From: Candidatus Accumulibacter proximus
GTDB taxonomy: Bacteria; Pseudomonadota; Gammaproteobacteria; Burkholderiales; Rhodocyclaceae
DNA: 26,653 bases
Assembly (NCBI GenBank): GCA_016709675.1
Contig: JADJMH010000039.1
Coordinates: forward strand, 1 to 26,653
Reading direction: 5' to 3'
Positions 16,824 to 24,405 of this stretch are shown here, in pieces. The translations under genes and the position numbers were made by a program. Each line of letters opens with the position of its first letter. Positions within the stretch are counted from its first letter, which is position 1. The notes under the pieces are model-generated. The model made no database searches and was not told where the DNA came from. It saw nothing but the letters and a program-made list of their open reading frames with translations.

Positions 16824-17027
16824 CTATCGGGATCGGGGATCGCTGGGCGGGAAGCGCCAGGTTCCCTCGGGATCGTAGAGGTTGGTTTGGCGATCGTGAT
16901 GGCGGCGCAGTTGTGCAAGGTAGTGGCTCTCGCAGGCGGTGGCGAGCTGGTAGAGGAAATCGCAGAGCGCCACGGCGGCTTCGTCGGAGGCGTCGTCGGG
17001 GAACGGGCTGTTACGGCGGCGGCTCAT
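16824..17027 (-). CDS. Small 67-aa protein, last gene of transposon operon
   Basis: A 67-residue charged protein whose ATG at 17027 overlaps the ATPase stop (ATGA), so it is translationally coupled to it. Its sequence has an N-terminal basic patch (MSRRRNSPFPDD), a central helix (AAVALCDFLYQLATACESHY) and a Tyr/His/Arg-rich end (LRRHHDRQTNLYDP). I do not recognise a domain. It precedes the terminator directly, marking it as the end of the transposon operon. It is probably an accessory transposition protein by position only. Intact frame. Confidence 0.6.
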   Translation of the reverse strand: MSRRRNSPFPDDASDEAAVALCDFLYQLATACESHYLAQLRRHHDRQTNLYDPEGTWRFPPSDPRSR

Positions 17028-17812
17028 CGGAGTTCCTCGATGGCCAATTGCAACAGCTCGTCGGGCAGATGATTGAGCCCGCGTGGTACCGCCAGACGCA
17101 TGGCGGTACGCAGAATGCGCGCCGCATGCCGGGCAGCCCTTGCTCGCCTGACGCAGGATCTCCAGGCCCGAATCGGTGAGCAGCGTCTGGGTGCAGCCGC
17201 GCGCTTGAATCCATGCTCGATCAGTCGCGCGAAGCGTTCGCGCTCGAACACCGGCGCCGGTGCACACGCACCTGGATGCGTCCGGCGAGCGCCGCATAAG
17301 GGGCTCGTTCCAGAGTCTGCGCAGCACCGGATGACCGACCAGCCAGACCGTCATCAGATCGCGCGAATCGAAAGCGAAGTTGAGGAAGGCCGAAGTCGCG
17401 GAAGAAGTCGGGCGGCAAATTCTGTGCCTCATCGAGGATCCACACCGGCAGGAGCTGCTTGGCATCCGCCAGATGATGGATGTGCGCCTTGATCTCCCGC
17501 CACAACAGCGCCCGGCGATAGCTCGGCGCCAAGCCCAGCGACTGCGCCAGACAACGATACAGATCGAGGCGCCCGAAGTCCGTCTCCGCGTGGTAGATCA
17601 CCTGATAGCGATGCGGATTGAGTTTCGCCGTCAAAGCCCGCAGCGCCGCCGTCTTGCCCACCCCCGCCTCACCGGTCAGCAGCCCGACGCCCGGCGATTG
17701 CAGCAACCACTGGAAACGCTCGTGCAAACGCGCCAGCACCCCGTCATCCACAGCTGGCTGGTCTCCTTGCCCAATGGGGGAATGGCGCAGCCCAAAAATG
17801 TTGCAGTTCCAT
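17024..17812 (-). pseudogene. Transposon AAA ATPase (ExeA/TniB-like), frameshifted
   Basis: The partner ATPase of the upstream transposase. The clear part (17751-17400) has LLTGEAGVGKTAALRAL (Walker A), VWILDEAQNLPPDFFRDF (Walker B) and, after a shift near 17395, AFDSRDLMTVWLVGHPVLR. Later pieces in further frames read YAALAGRIQVRVH, TLLTDSGLEILRQASKG and AMRLAVPRGLNHLPDELLQL. The gene starts at ATG 17812 (MELQHF), four bases after the transposase stop and with GGAGAC upstream; a T-run there is followed by another shift. At least five indels are needed for a protein of about 262 residues. Such ATPases select or license target DNA in Mu/Tn7/Tn5053-type systems. The lack of frame-internal stops suggests recent damage or sequence error. 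Confidence 0.8.
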
Positions 17813-17814
17813 CT

Positions 17815-19170
17815 TTAGTCTCCTTGGCAGCCGTAATACTGTTGATACACTAACTCGACCAGATTCGGCCCAGCGCTCGGGTGCTTGACCGGTACGACCG
17901 GCAGCGGATCGGGTTTGCGTCGACGCCGATCGCGATTGGCCAACGAATCGGAGCGGCGTCGCCTGACCGATCGATTCGCCGGCGTCGTTCTCGACGCCGA
18001 CCACCGTCTCTGTGTGCGGATCGACGCGCAGGCAAACGGTCTTGCCGGCGAGCTCGAAAGGCACCTCAAAGCGTCCGCCCTGATACGACACCGTGCCATC
18101 CTTGCGCACCAGACGGCGGACGCGGTGCAGGAACAGCGCATCGAGCTTCGCCGCCAGCGGTCCCAGCGAACGGATCTTCGGCAGATCCTGCTGGTAGCGG
18201 GCAAGTGGCGTCTGGCCATCGAGACCGTCATGCGGGCTGCGGTGATAGACCTGCTCCAGCCAGGCCCACAGCCGCGCGTTGAGATCGTCGAGACTCAGGA
18301 TCTGGCGTTCATCGACCTCGCTGAGAAACTGATCGCGGCAGGTGCGGTGCCAGCGGCTCGAGCTTCCCTTGCTCTCCGGTGAGTAGGCCCGGCAATGGAC
18401 CAGCACGATGCCCAAACGGCACAGATCCCTTGCAGGTGTGCGCGACATAGCGGCGCCGTTATCGACGACCAGCTTGACCAGGACGCCCCGTTTGAGGAGC
18501 GCCTGCTTGAGGACGCCCTCGATGTCGAGTGCTGTCTCGCGCACGGCAGAAGGCGCCGTGGGCAACGAGCCTTGCCGCGTCGTCGAAGAGCGACACCAGA
18601 TAGCTGCCCAAACGACCGCCGATCGGCACGCGCGGGCCGTGCATCACGTCGCTGTACCAGATGTCGCCGACGCAGCGGCGACGAAACTGCGTTTCTCCTC
18701 TGGCAGACTCGCCGAGCCGGCGATCCGGGACAGGCCGTGTTGCTGGAGCAGGCGGTGGATGCTCGAACGCGACAGGGTCCCCCCGTGCGACGGTGCCGGC
18801 GACCTCAAGCAGGCGCTGGATCCGGCGGATCGAACGGCGGGGGTTCGCGCTTGGCGGCGAGAATCGCCGTCTGGATGGCGGCGGAGAGTTTCGACTGGCC
18901 GCGATCGGCCCGCACCTTGGGGATCAGTCCGTCGAGTCCGCGAGCGCGGTAGCGGTAGTACCACCCCTCGATCGTCTTCTCGCCCAGCAAGCGCCGGTCG
19001 GTGCCGGGGATGACGTACTCGCGAGCAGCCAGCTCACGCAGGCTCTTCTGCAATTCGCCCCGCGGCAGCCGTCGCCGGCTGATCAGCGGACCGAGGACAG
19101 AGAAGCGAAACAGGGCTTGCGGATCGATTTCGTGCTGACGACACCTCGTGAAAAAGGGAGTCGTCATCAA
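17815..19170 (-). pseudogene. DDE (rve-type) transposase of the transposon operon, frameshifted
   Basis: About 450 residues when joined. The N-terminus from 19170 has FRFSVLGPLISRRRL and IGEKTIEGWYYRYRARGLDG-like HTH text (seen as LLGEKTIEGWYYRYRARG), then, after a shift near 18810, SRSSIHRLLQQHGLSR and WYSDVMHGPRV with the first catalytic Asp. LVVDNGAAM has the second Asp. The third motif reads SPESKGSSSRWHRT: the Glu codon (in CTCGAG, 18362-18357) is out of frame because of two compensating indels. The C-terminus has LARYQQDLPKIRSLG and RKDGTVSYQGGRFEVPFELA and ends in VELVYQQYYGCQGD at 17815. Shifts lie near 18810, 18650, 18560 and 17915. Related to Mu/Tn552-like integrase-type transposases that work with an AAA partner. 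Confidence 0.85.
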
Positions 19171-19259
19171 ACCGCAATCGCCGCGTCAATGACAGCTGCA
19201 GGGTCTAGGGGCCCCGCCCGTTCGGCCCTGCTATCTGCCGCCGCTCCGGGATCAGCCGA

Positions 19260-19793
19260 TCAAGGGACGCTGATCTCCTGATCCAGCCACGCCATGGCAG
19301 GTGGCAGGCCAAGCGAAGAGAACACTTGCCGCCAGAAGTCGGAGAATTCACTGGCTCGACCCAACTCCGAAAAACGTGCCCGCAGATGAAACGCGAAGAT
19401 CGGTCCGCGATCCTGGAGCCAGCACCACCAGCGGCTGACACTCCGTGCAGCAGGCGCTCCGTCATCAGCACCGCATTCGGCAGACGTTCCGTCGAGTCGA
19501 TCCGACAGCGATCGCTGTTGCACCAACCAGTGGTACCAACGCCGCGGGGCAATACACTCGGGGAGTCGCGAACAGGTGCGCCGGCAGCCAGCGCAACGGT
19601 AACGACAGATGGGCACCGGGTTGAGCAAAGGTCGCGTTACTCGCCGATCGGCTTTCCGCGAATACCGTCCGTGCTGCCAGAGAATCTTGAGCCCGCAATG
19701 CGGGCAACACCGGGGTCGATAGGTCTCAGGCTGGCTGCTCAGGACCTCCAGATGCTGCTCAAGTGTCGTGATGCCGGCTACAATTCGGTGCAT
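19260..19793 (-). CDS. Zinc-ribbon protein of the transposon operon (DUF6431-like)
   Basis: A 177-residue protein with ribosome site AGGAG eight bases before ATG 19793. Residues about 30-75 carry a zinc-ribbon pattern, CPHCG then CAGCRRTC, with basic text between (HGRYSRKADRRV). It then has LPECIAPRRWYHWLVQQ, SRWWCWLQDR and a C-terminal FSDFWRQVFSSLG with AMAWLDQEISVP. I recall this type as DUF6431, found with DDE transposase and AAA genes, but the name is from memory. Between about 19530 and 19430 the frame is probably shifted and restored, because another frame reads DSTERLPNAVLMTERLLHGV. It lies 90 bases upstream of the transposase on the same strand, making it the likely first gene of this operon and a DNA-binding accessory. 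Confidence 0.6.
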   Translation of the reverse strand: MHRIVAGITTLEQHLEVLSSQPETYRPRCCPHCGLKILWQHGRYSRKADRRVTRPLLNPVPICRYRCAGCRRTCSRLPECIAPRRWYHWLVQQRSLSDRLDGTSAECGADDGAPAARSVSRWWCWLQDRGPIFAFHLRARFSELGRASEFSDFWRQVFSSLGLPPAMAWLDQEISVP

Positions 19794-20039
19794 GGGCTGG
19801 GCTCCTCTCCCTCCGGGTGGTCGTCAAGCTTCCCACGATAGCAGAGGTTGTCCAGCCCTCCCTTCTCCCGACGTGTCCCAGACTCCCTCAGGACGCGGTT
19901 CTTCTGAAGCCCTCTGCGAACGCGCGATGTTCGTCCGCCTTGGTCCTTTCAGACAGACGGACGTAACAGCGTCCGGTTGATCCGGAAGCGAGGTCGAGGT
20001 GGGCATTGGTCGCGGCGTACGCAGCCAGGGGGTTGAATT
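19794..20039. other. Junction between transposon operon and recombinase remnants
   Basis: No supported gene. The right end of the transposon should lie here, upstream of the zinc-ribbon gene, but I could not match it with sequence near 16700-16770. A CTTCCCACG at 19831 is only loosely like the GTCCCACG at 16770 and is in the same rather than the inverted orientation. Confidence 0.3.
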
Positions 20040-20252
20040 TGTCGCAGACCCTCCTGGCGCGCAATCCCACTCTGCTGGTCATCTGGCCCTCGTCGAGCAG
20101 GCGCTGCCAGTGGAAGGCACGCGACAGCGCAGTGAGGATCGGTTCGTGGTGCTCGGGCGCTTCGCTTCCGGTGATTCCGGCGCCGGGATCACCACCTCAC
20201 GACCTCCGTGTCGCTTCGATGCGCACCGGGATGACCGTAGTGAGCTTCGGTT
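20040..20252 (-). pseudogene. Fragment of small HTH protein linked to serine recombinase
   Basis: On the minus strand the pieces KLTTVIPVRIEATRRS, REVVIPAPESPE and PEHHEPILTALSRAF with HWQRLLDEGQ appear in successive frames. They match the start of a small protein I recall downstream of recombinases of this type, which continues into an HTH and LTLLAPDIVE in intact copies. Here the continuation is absent. Low confidence; the role in recombination is unknown. Confidence 0.35.
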
Positions 20253-20970
20253 CGCCGCTGGATGGTGGCGTCGCCAGTCTGGATGATCTGCGTCATGCGA
20301 GCCTTGCGGATCGGCATATAGTAGCGATACATCGCCCCATTGGCCTTGCGGGTAAAGGCGGACGGGGAAGCGTTCCCCGTTGTCGGTGAAGAAAACGCCC
20401 AGGAGCAACGACGGCGGCTGTCGGCGCGGGCGTGTCGCCAAAGCCCGCTGCCGGTTGTTCTCCCGAGGATCGGACGGCATCCCAGAGACCCTGGTCGTTG
20501 ATCGCCGGATGCTGGCCCGCATAGTACGTTCCTGCGGAGGATCTCGCCCCGGTAGATGCGGTTGTGCATCATCTTGTAGAGCGTCTGCTTGGTAGACACC
20601 GCCTCGACTTGGTGGTGTGGCCATCAGCGGCGAGCTCCCGAACCATCTCGGTCGCTGAGCGACAACGTGTGGAATCCTTCAAGATGCGCCGGGCCAGGCT
20701 GGCCTCGGCTTCATTGACGACGAGCAATCGGTTCTCCACGTCGTACCCCAGGGGCAACGCCCCCCCCATCCACATCCCCTTGGTCTTGCTGGCAGCGATG
20801 TGGTCGCGGATGCGCTCGGCGGTAACCTCGCGCTCGAATTGCGCGAAGGACAGCAGGGCGTTCAGCATCAGCCGGCTCATCGAGGTCGTGGTGTTGAACT
20901 GCTGGGCGACGGCAACGAATGACACTTTGTTGCGCTCGAAGACTTCAATCAGCCGGGAGAAGTCGGACAG
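20245..20970 (-). pseudogene. Large serine recombinase, catalytic N-terminus missing
   Basis: The text from LSDFSRLIEVFERNKVSFVA through QQFNTTTSM, LNALLSFAQFEREVTAERIR, GMWMGGALPLGYDVENRLL and EAEASLARRIL is the second half of the resolvase domain plus the start of the recombinase domain. Later frames give KQTLYKMMHNRIYRGEIL, NNRQRALATR, LLLGVFFTDNGERF and KANGAMYRYYMPIRKAR. The N-terminal part with the catalytic Ser and the VDRLSR-type motif is gone; DUF2924 sequence runs directly into LSDFSRL. At least four frame changes follow. It cannot be an active recombinase. Such enzymes integrate or excise phage-like and other mobile elements. Confidence 0.8.
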
Positions 20971-21201
20971 CTCCGCGCCCGACCTTGATCTTTGACAGGC
21001 GCTCGCCGCAGTCGGCGAGCTGCTCCTTGATTGCTTTCGGCAGGCCGCCGTAGGCGACTTCCTGCAGCCGATGGGCAAGGCGACTTTCGAGGTAACGCGG
21101 GGTGAACGCGGCGGCCGGCGGGGAAGTGCTGATCGATCCCACCGGCGATCGAGCGGCATGGGCAGTGCCGCGAGCGGTGCGGTGACGGAATGCGATGTCA
21201 T
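20968..21201 (-). pseudogene. DUF2924 protein N-terminal part, fused to recombinase
   Basis: The ATG at 21201 has GGGAG seven bases upstream. The protein begins MTSHSVTAPLAALPMPLD; after a shift it reads FTPRYLESRLAHRLQEVAYG and LPKAIKEQLADCGERLSKIK. These match DUF2924 proteins, which commonly precede serine recombinases of this class. The C-terminal third expected in the family is absent, and the reading frame passes straight into recombinase sequence at about 20970. A deletion has therefore joined the two genes. Function of DUF2924 is unknown. Confidence 0.65.
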
Positions 21202-21321
21202 CGCGGTACTCCCGGTGGTGAGGGAGTTGTATCAACGCGCTTGGCCAGATCCAGTATGGCGACGAGGTCGATCTATCGGTCCGGCGGTTCTCACGGAGCG
21301 GCTCTTCCTGCTCGGCGGGCC

Positions 21322-22362
21322 CTACTTGAGACTCGCCATATCAATGACGAATCTGTATTTCACATCGCTCTTAAGCATGCGCTCATAGGCAATGTCGATG
21401 CAATCCATGGGGATCATCTCAATGTCTGAAACAAGTCATGTTTAGCGCAGAAATCCAGCATGTCCTGTGTTTCACGGATTCCGCCGATGAGCGAACCCGC
21501 GATCTGGCGGCGCTTGAAGATCAGATTAAAGACATTGGGTGAAGGATGTGTATCTGCAGGAGCGCCTACCAGGGTCATCGTGCCGTCGCGCTTGAGCAGT
21601 TGGAGATAGGCATCCAGGTTGTGGGAGGCCGCCACCGTGTTCAGGATGAAATCGAGCTGGTTTGCATACGCAGCCATTTGCTCGGATTGCGGAAATACAT
21701 ACTTCATCAGCACCAAGGCGCTTGCGGTTGCGACCTTGCTTGAAGAGGTGGTGAACAACACCACCTGGGCTCCATGGCGTGGGCGATCTTGACGCCCATG
21801 TGCCCAAGGCCGCCGAGACCGACAATCCCAACCGTCTGGCCTGGTCCTGCACCCCAATGACGCAACGGAGAGTACGTGGTGATTCCAGCACACAACAAGG
21901 GCGCCACACTCGCCAGATCCTTTTCTGCGTGTTTGATGTGCAAGACAAAGGATTCTTTGACGACGATGGTTTGGGAATAACCGCCGTAGGTATTCTCACC
22001 GCCAAAAACCGGGCCATTGTAAGTTCCAGTGAAACCACTCTCGCAGTATTGCTCTTCGCCAGCATGGCAAGAATAGCAATGCCCACAACTGTCGACCATG
22101 CAGCCCACACCAGCGAGGTCTCCTGCCTTGAAGTTGCGAACCTTGTCGCCCACGGCGACCACTCGCCCAACGATTTCGTGTCCAGGGACTGAAGGATACA
22201 AAGTGTTGTGCCACCCCCGCGAGCGTGTGCAAATCCGAGTGACAAACCCCGCAATACAAGATCTCGATCTGCACATCTTCTGCTCCGGGGCTGCGGCGGT
22301 CCAGTTCGAAAGGGGCTAGTTCGTCGTCGAGCTTTGGGCTGCGTACGCTTTGGTTTTATCAT
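21322..22362 (-). pseudogene. Zinc-dependent alcohol dehydrogenase (YahK/CAD type), frameshifted
   Basis: Joined across frames this is a full-length (about 347 residues) medium-chain NAD(P)-dependent alcohol dehydrogenase. Seen in order: IEILYCGVCHSDLHT (catalytic zinc Cys), YPSVPGHEIVGRV, GVGCMVDSCGHCYSC with EEQYC (structural zinc Cys), YGGYSQTIVV, APLLCAGITTYSPLRHW, GIVGLGGLGHMGVKIAHA (cofactor loop), DFILNTVAA, LLKRDGTMTLVGAP, RRQIAGSLIGGIRETQDMLD and, in another frame, AYERMLKSDVKYRFVIDMAS. It starts at 22362 and ends at TAG 21322. At least five shifts are needed (near 22345, 22235, 21775, 21715 and 21412), yet no premature stop lies in the correct frame between them. The usual reaction is reversible aldehyde/alcohol conversion. 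Confidence 0.88.
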
Positions 22363-22570
22363 GATTCAATCCTTTGTGCAATGTTGAGGGAACAACCGGT
22401 TGGCGTTGTCCGACAACTGTTTGGGAAACAAGTCTTTCGACTCTTGGATAAATGGAACTGACCTACCTGGCGCTGTCAGTGGTGCTCAATGGTAACCGAA
22501 GCTACCGCGCCCGCTGCTCTGGCAACCGATGCACGGCGAAGCGAACCGTCAGAGGGTGTTACCAGGGCGA

Positions 22571-22850
22571 CTACGAGCGCTTGAAATCCCGATAGAAATT
22601 CTCGTGGGGGGCCGACGGTTTCGAGATACCCAGGCGAACCTCCTGGTCGACGGTATAGCCCAGCCGGGTACAACTGGTTCTGGCCTGAAACCTGTGACGA
22701 AGAGGTCGGCCAGGTCGCCCTTTTCCGCTCGCCGATGGCCGGATTGTCCGCAACGACCTCGGTCGCCACATCGACATCGGTGGCCAGGCTGTCGTTCAGC
22801 TTCTTGTAAGCGCGGGCGAAACGTCGGGTCTGCCTGAGCGAATAGCTCAT
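22571..22850 (-). pseudogene. RelE/ParE-type toxin, frameshifted
   Basis: The start (MSYSLRQTRRFARAYKKLND, residues 1-20) and, after shifts near 22730 and 22660, RFQARTSCTRLGYTVDQEVR and PHENFYRDFKRS match RelE/ParE-family mRNA interferase toxins of about 93 residues. The start overlaps the antitoxin stop (ATGA at 22850-22847), the standard pairing. Three or more indels make the product inactive as read. Whether it cleaves mRNA or acts on gyrase cannot be told. Confidence 0.65.
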
Positions 22851-23080
22851 ACCCGGCGAGAGCGGGCCACGAAGGCAGTGGCTCTCCGCGCGGCTCCGCC
22901 ATCGATGTCAGTGATTCGGCAATGAAGCTGACCGGCAGGTCGGGATTGTCCAGCGCCGCGCGCCCCAACTTGGCCCCAGTACTCGACCTGACCGGCGATG
23001 GTGCGATGTTCTGCCGCGGCTTCAGCGCGAGCCTGATCGTAAAGCGTCTGGTCGATGCGAATGGATGTCGAGCTGGTCAT
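22847..23080 (-). CDS. ParD-like antitoxin with internal compensated shift
   Basis: A 77-residue protein starting MTSSTSIRIDQTLYDQARAE, with the ribbon-helix-helix-like SIRID start typical of ParD/TA antitoxins, followed by AAEHRTIAGQVEYW. From about 22975 to 22890 the correct frame appears to be another one (LGRAALDNPDLPVSFIAESL), and the original frame returns with TAFVARSRRV. The shift is thus entered and left again, leaving an open frame with an altered middle. Directly upstream of and overlapping the RelE-type toxin gene. It would normally bind the toxin and repress the operon. Confidence 0.6.
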   Translation of the reverse strand: MTSSTSIRIDQTLYDQARAEAAAEHRTIAGQVEYWGQVGARGAGQSRPAGQLHCRITDIDGGAARRATAFVARSRRV

Positions 23081-23205
23081 GGCCGCGCTCCCAAGAAAGT
23101 CCGCTTAACGGATCGAAATGGCGTACCACAATTGTAATCATGCCTGTTGAGGACTTCAAGTGATGCTTCGTCGCATCTGGCCTCCCGTCGCCATGGGACG
23201 TCCCT

Positions 23206-23313
23206 TCTGCCCGCCCAGGTCAAGCTCGATTTCCTGGGATACACCTTTTGGCGGTGCTACAACCGCGACACCGGGCGCGCCTATATCGGTACTCGGCCCT
23301 CGCGAAAGATCAG
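23206..23313 (+). pseudogene. Group II intron reverse transcriptase fragment
   Basis: About 33 codons reading VKLDFLGYTFWRCYNRDTGR then AYIGTRPSRK match the FLGYTF region and following segment of group II intron-encoded reverse transcriptases, near the thumb/maturase boundary. Nothing of the active-site YADD region or the intron RNA domains is seen nearby. It is a scrap left by an old insertion, abutting the DUF4338 gene end to end. Confidence 0.6.
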
Positions 23314-23320
23314 GGCTTGC

Positions 23321-24225
23321 TCATGGCCGGGAGTTGCCAGGGATGGCGCACAGCCGGTCGCGACTATCGGTGCAGAGCGGTTTGACCCACACCTGGCGGG
23401 GCGTGCTGTGATACGACTGGCCGGGCGGGCCAGCCCGCGCCCGCTGGTCTCTCCGAGCAACTGCCAACCGGCGGCACGGTAACAGGTGCCGGCATGGTGA
23501 CGCGGGTCGACGAAGGTCCCCAGCAACAAGGGCTCGAAGCCCCAGTGATCGAGCCAGTCAGCGCGTGTACGGCGCGCGAGCTGTCCCAGGACGTGGCTGG
23601 CCAGATGCGGCACCCGGACGTGGGGAAAGATCAGGAAGCGGCTGTTGTTCACCACCCGCGCCACGTTCTCGCGACGGGCGTGGGCCGTCCAGCCGATCCA
23701 GCGGTCGCGCACGGCCACCGCCCGGGCAGCACCGGCCAGGACGAGGCAACCGAGCCGCCGGTCGCCCCCGTGATGAAGTAGCGCAGCCGGTAACCGAAGG
23801 CCCCTGGAAACCCAGCGGTGCCAGCGCCACCAGCGCATCCCACTGCGCCGCCAGGGTCGTCTCGCGCACGATCTCCAGGCGCACCAGGCCAAGCACCCGC
23901 AACGGACCGTGAATCGGTGCTTCGTCAATCGGCTCCAGCGCTGGCAAGAGGGGGGCCGGACGGACGGGCCGCGCCGGACGGACGGGTGCCGCTAACGCAA
24001 GGGGCGGCAGTACCAGCAACCTGGCCGCCTGCAAGCGCTCCCAGAAACTCTTGGCAAGCGTGAATCTTCGGTGTTCCCGATAGGGTGAACCAAGCCAGAT
24101 GTTCGCAGAGCGTCGCCGCCAACTCCTGCCGCGGCAATCCCGGCAGCCATGCCACTGTCGCAGAGATCAGCAATCTCCGCGGCGCTGAACTCGCTGCGGC
24201 GGGGCGTACGGTTTTGCGGGGGCAT
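23321..24225 (-). pseudogene. DUF4338 (DruA-like) protein, frameshifted
   Basis: Starts at ATG 24225 (MPPQNRTPRRSEFSAAEIAD) and continues across frames as LPGLPRQELAATLCEHLAWF, VLGLVRLEIVRETTLAAQWD, RDRWIGWTAHARRENVARVV, NNSRFLIFPHVRVPHLASHV, WGFEPLLLGTFVDPRHHAGT, CYRAAGWQLLGETSGRG and VWVKPLCTDS to the stop at 23321. About 300 residues, full length for this family. DUF4338 includes DruA of the Druantia phage-defence system, but many members stand alone beside mobile elements. No druB-E-like genes are next to it, so I do not call a defence system. About five indels; the central domain (23680-23400) is one intact frame. Confidence 0.75.
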
Positions 24226-24315
24226 GGCGCACACATTCAGCCAGTGATTCTGAACGCGAGTGGCCGCGAATGGCCGCCTTGCTCGTCGCCCGCTCAAATG
24301 CTATTTTGATTAAGT

Positions 24316-24345
24316 GGTGACACTGCGTTTCTGTCTCGTGTCACC
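24316..24345. promoter_or_regulatory. Inverted repeat upstream of the STAND ATPase gene
   Basis: Perfect eight-base arms GGTGACAC (24316-24323) and GTGTCACC (24338-24345) flank a 14-base spacer. It lies 60 bases before the ATG at 24406 and just after an AT-rich TATTTTGATTAA, so it may be an operator for the gene downstream. There is no T-run, which argues against a terminator. Confidence 0.4.
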
Positions 24346-24405
24346 GATGCGGTGTAGCAAGAACAGCGGAGAACAGGATGCTGGTCAGGGGAGGTCACCA
24401 GGCTT

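Noticed and set aside
17885..18382. Plus-strand open frame opposite the transposase
   Set aside because: The minus strand carries conserved transposase sequence; the plus frame has no family features.
23321..24225. A Druantia anti-phage system
   Set aside because: Only a DUF4338 protein is present and it is frameshifted. No large helicase or other Druantia gene is adjacent.
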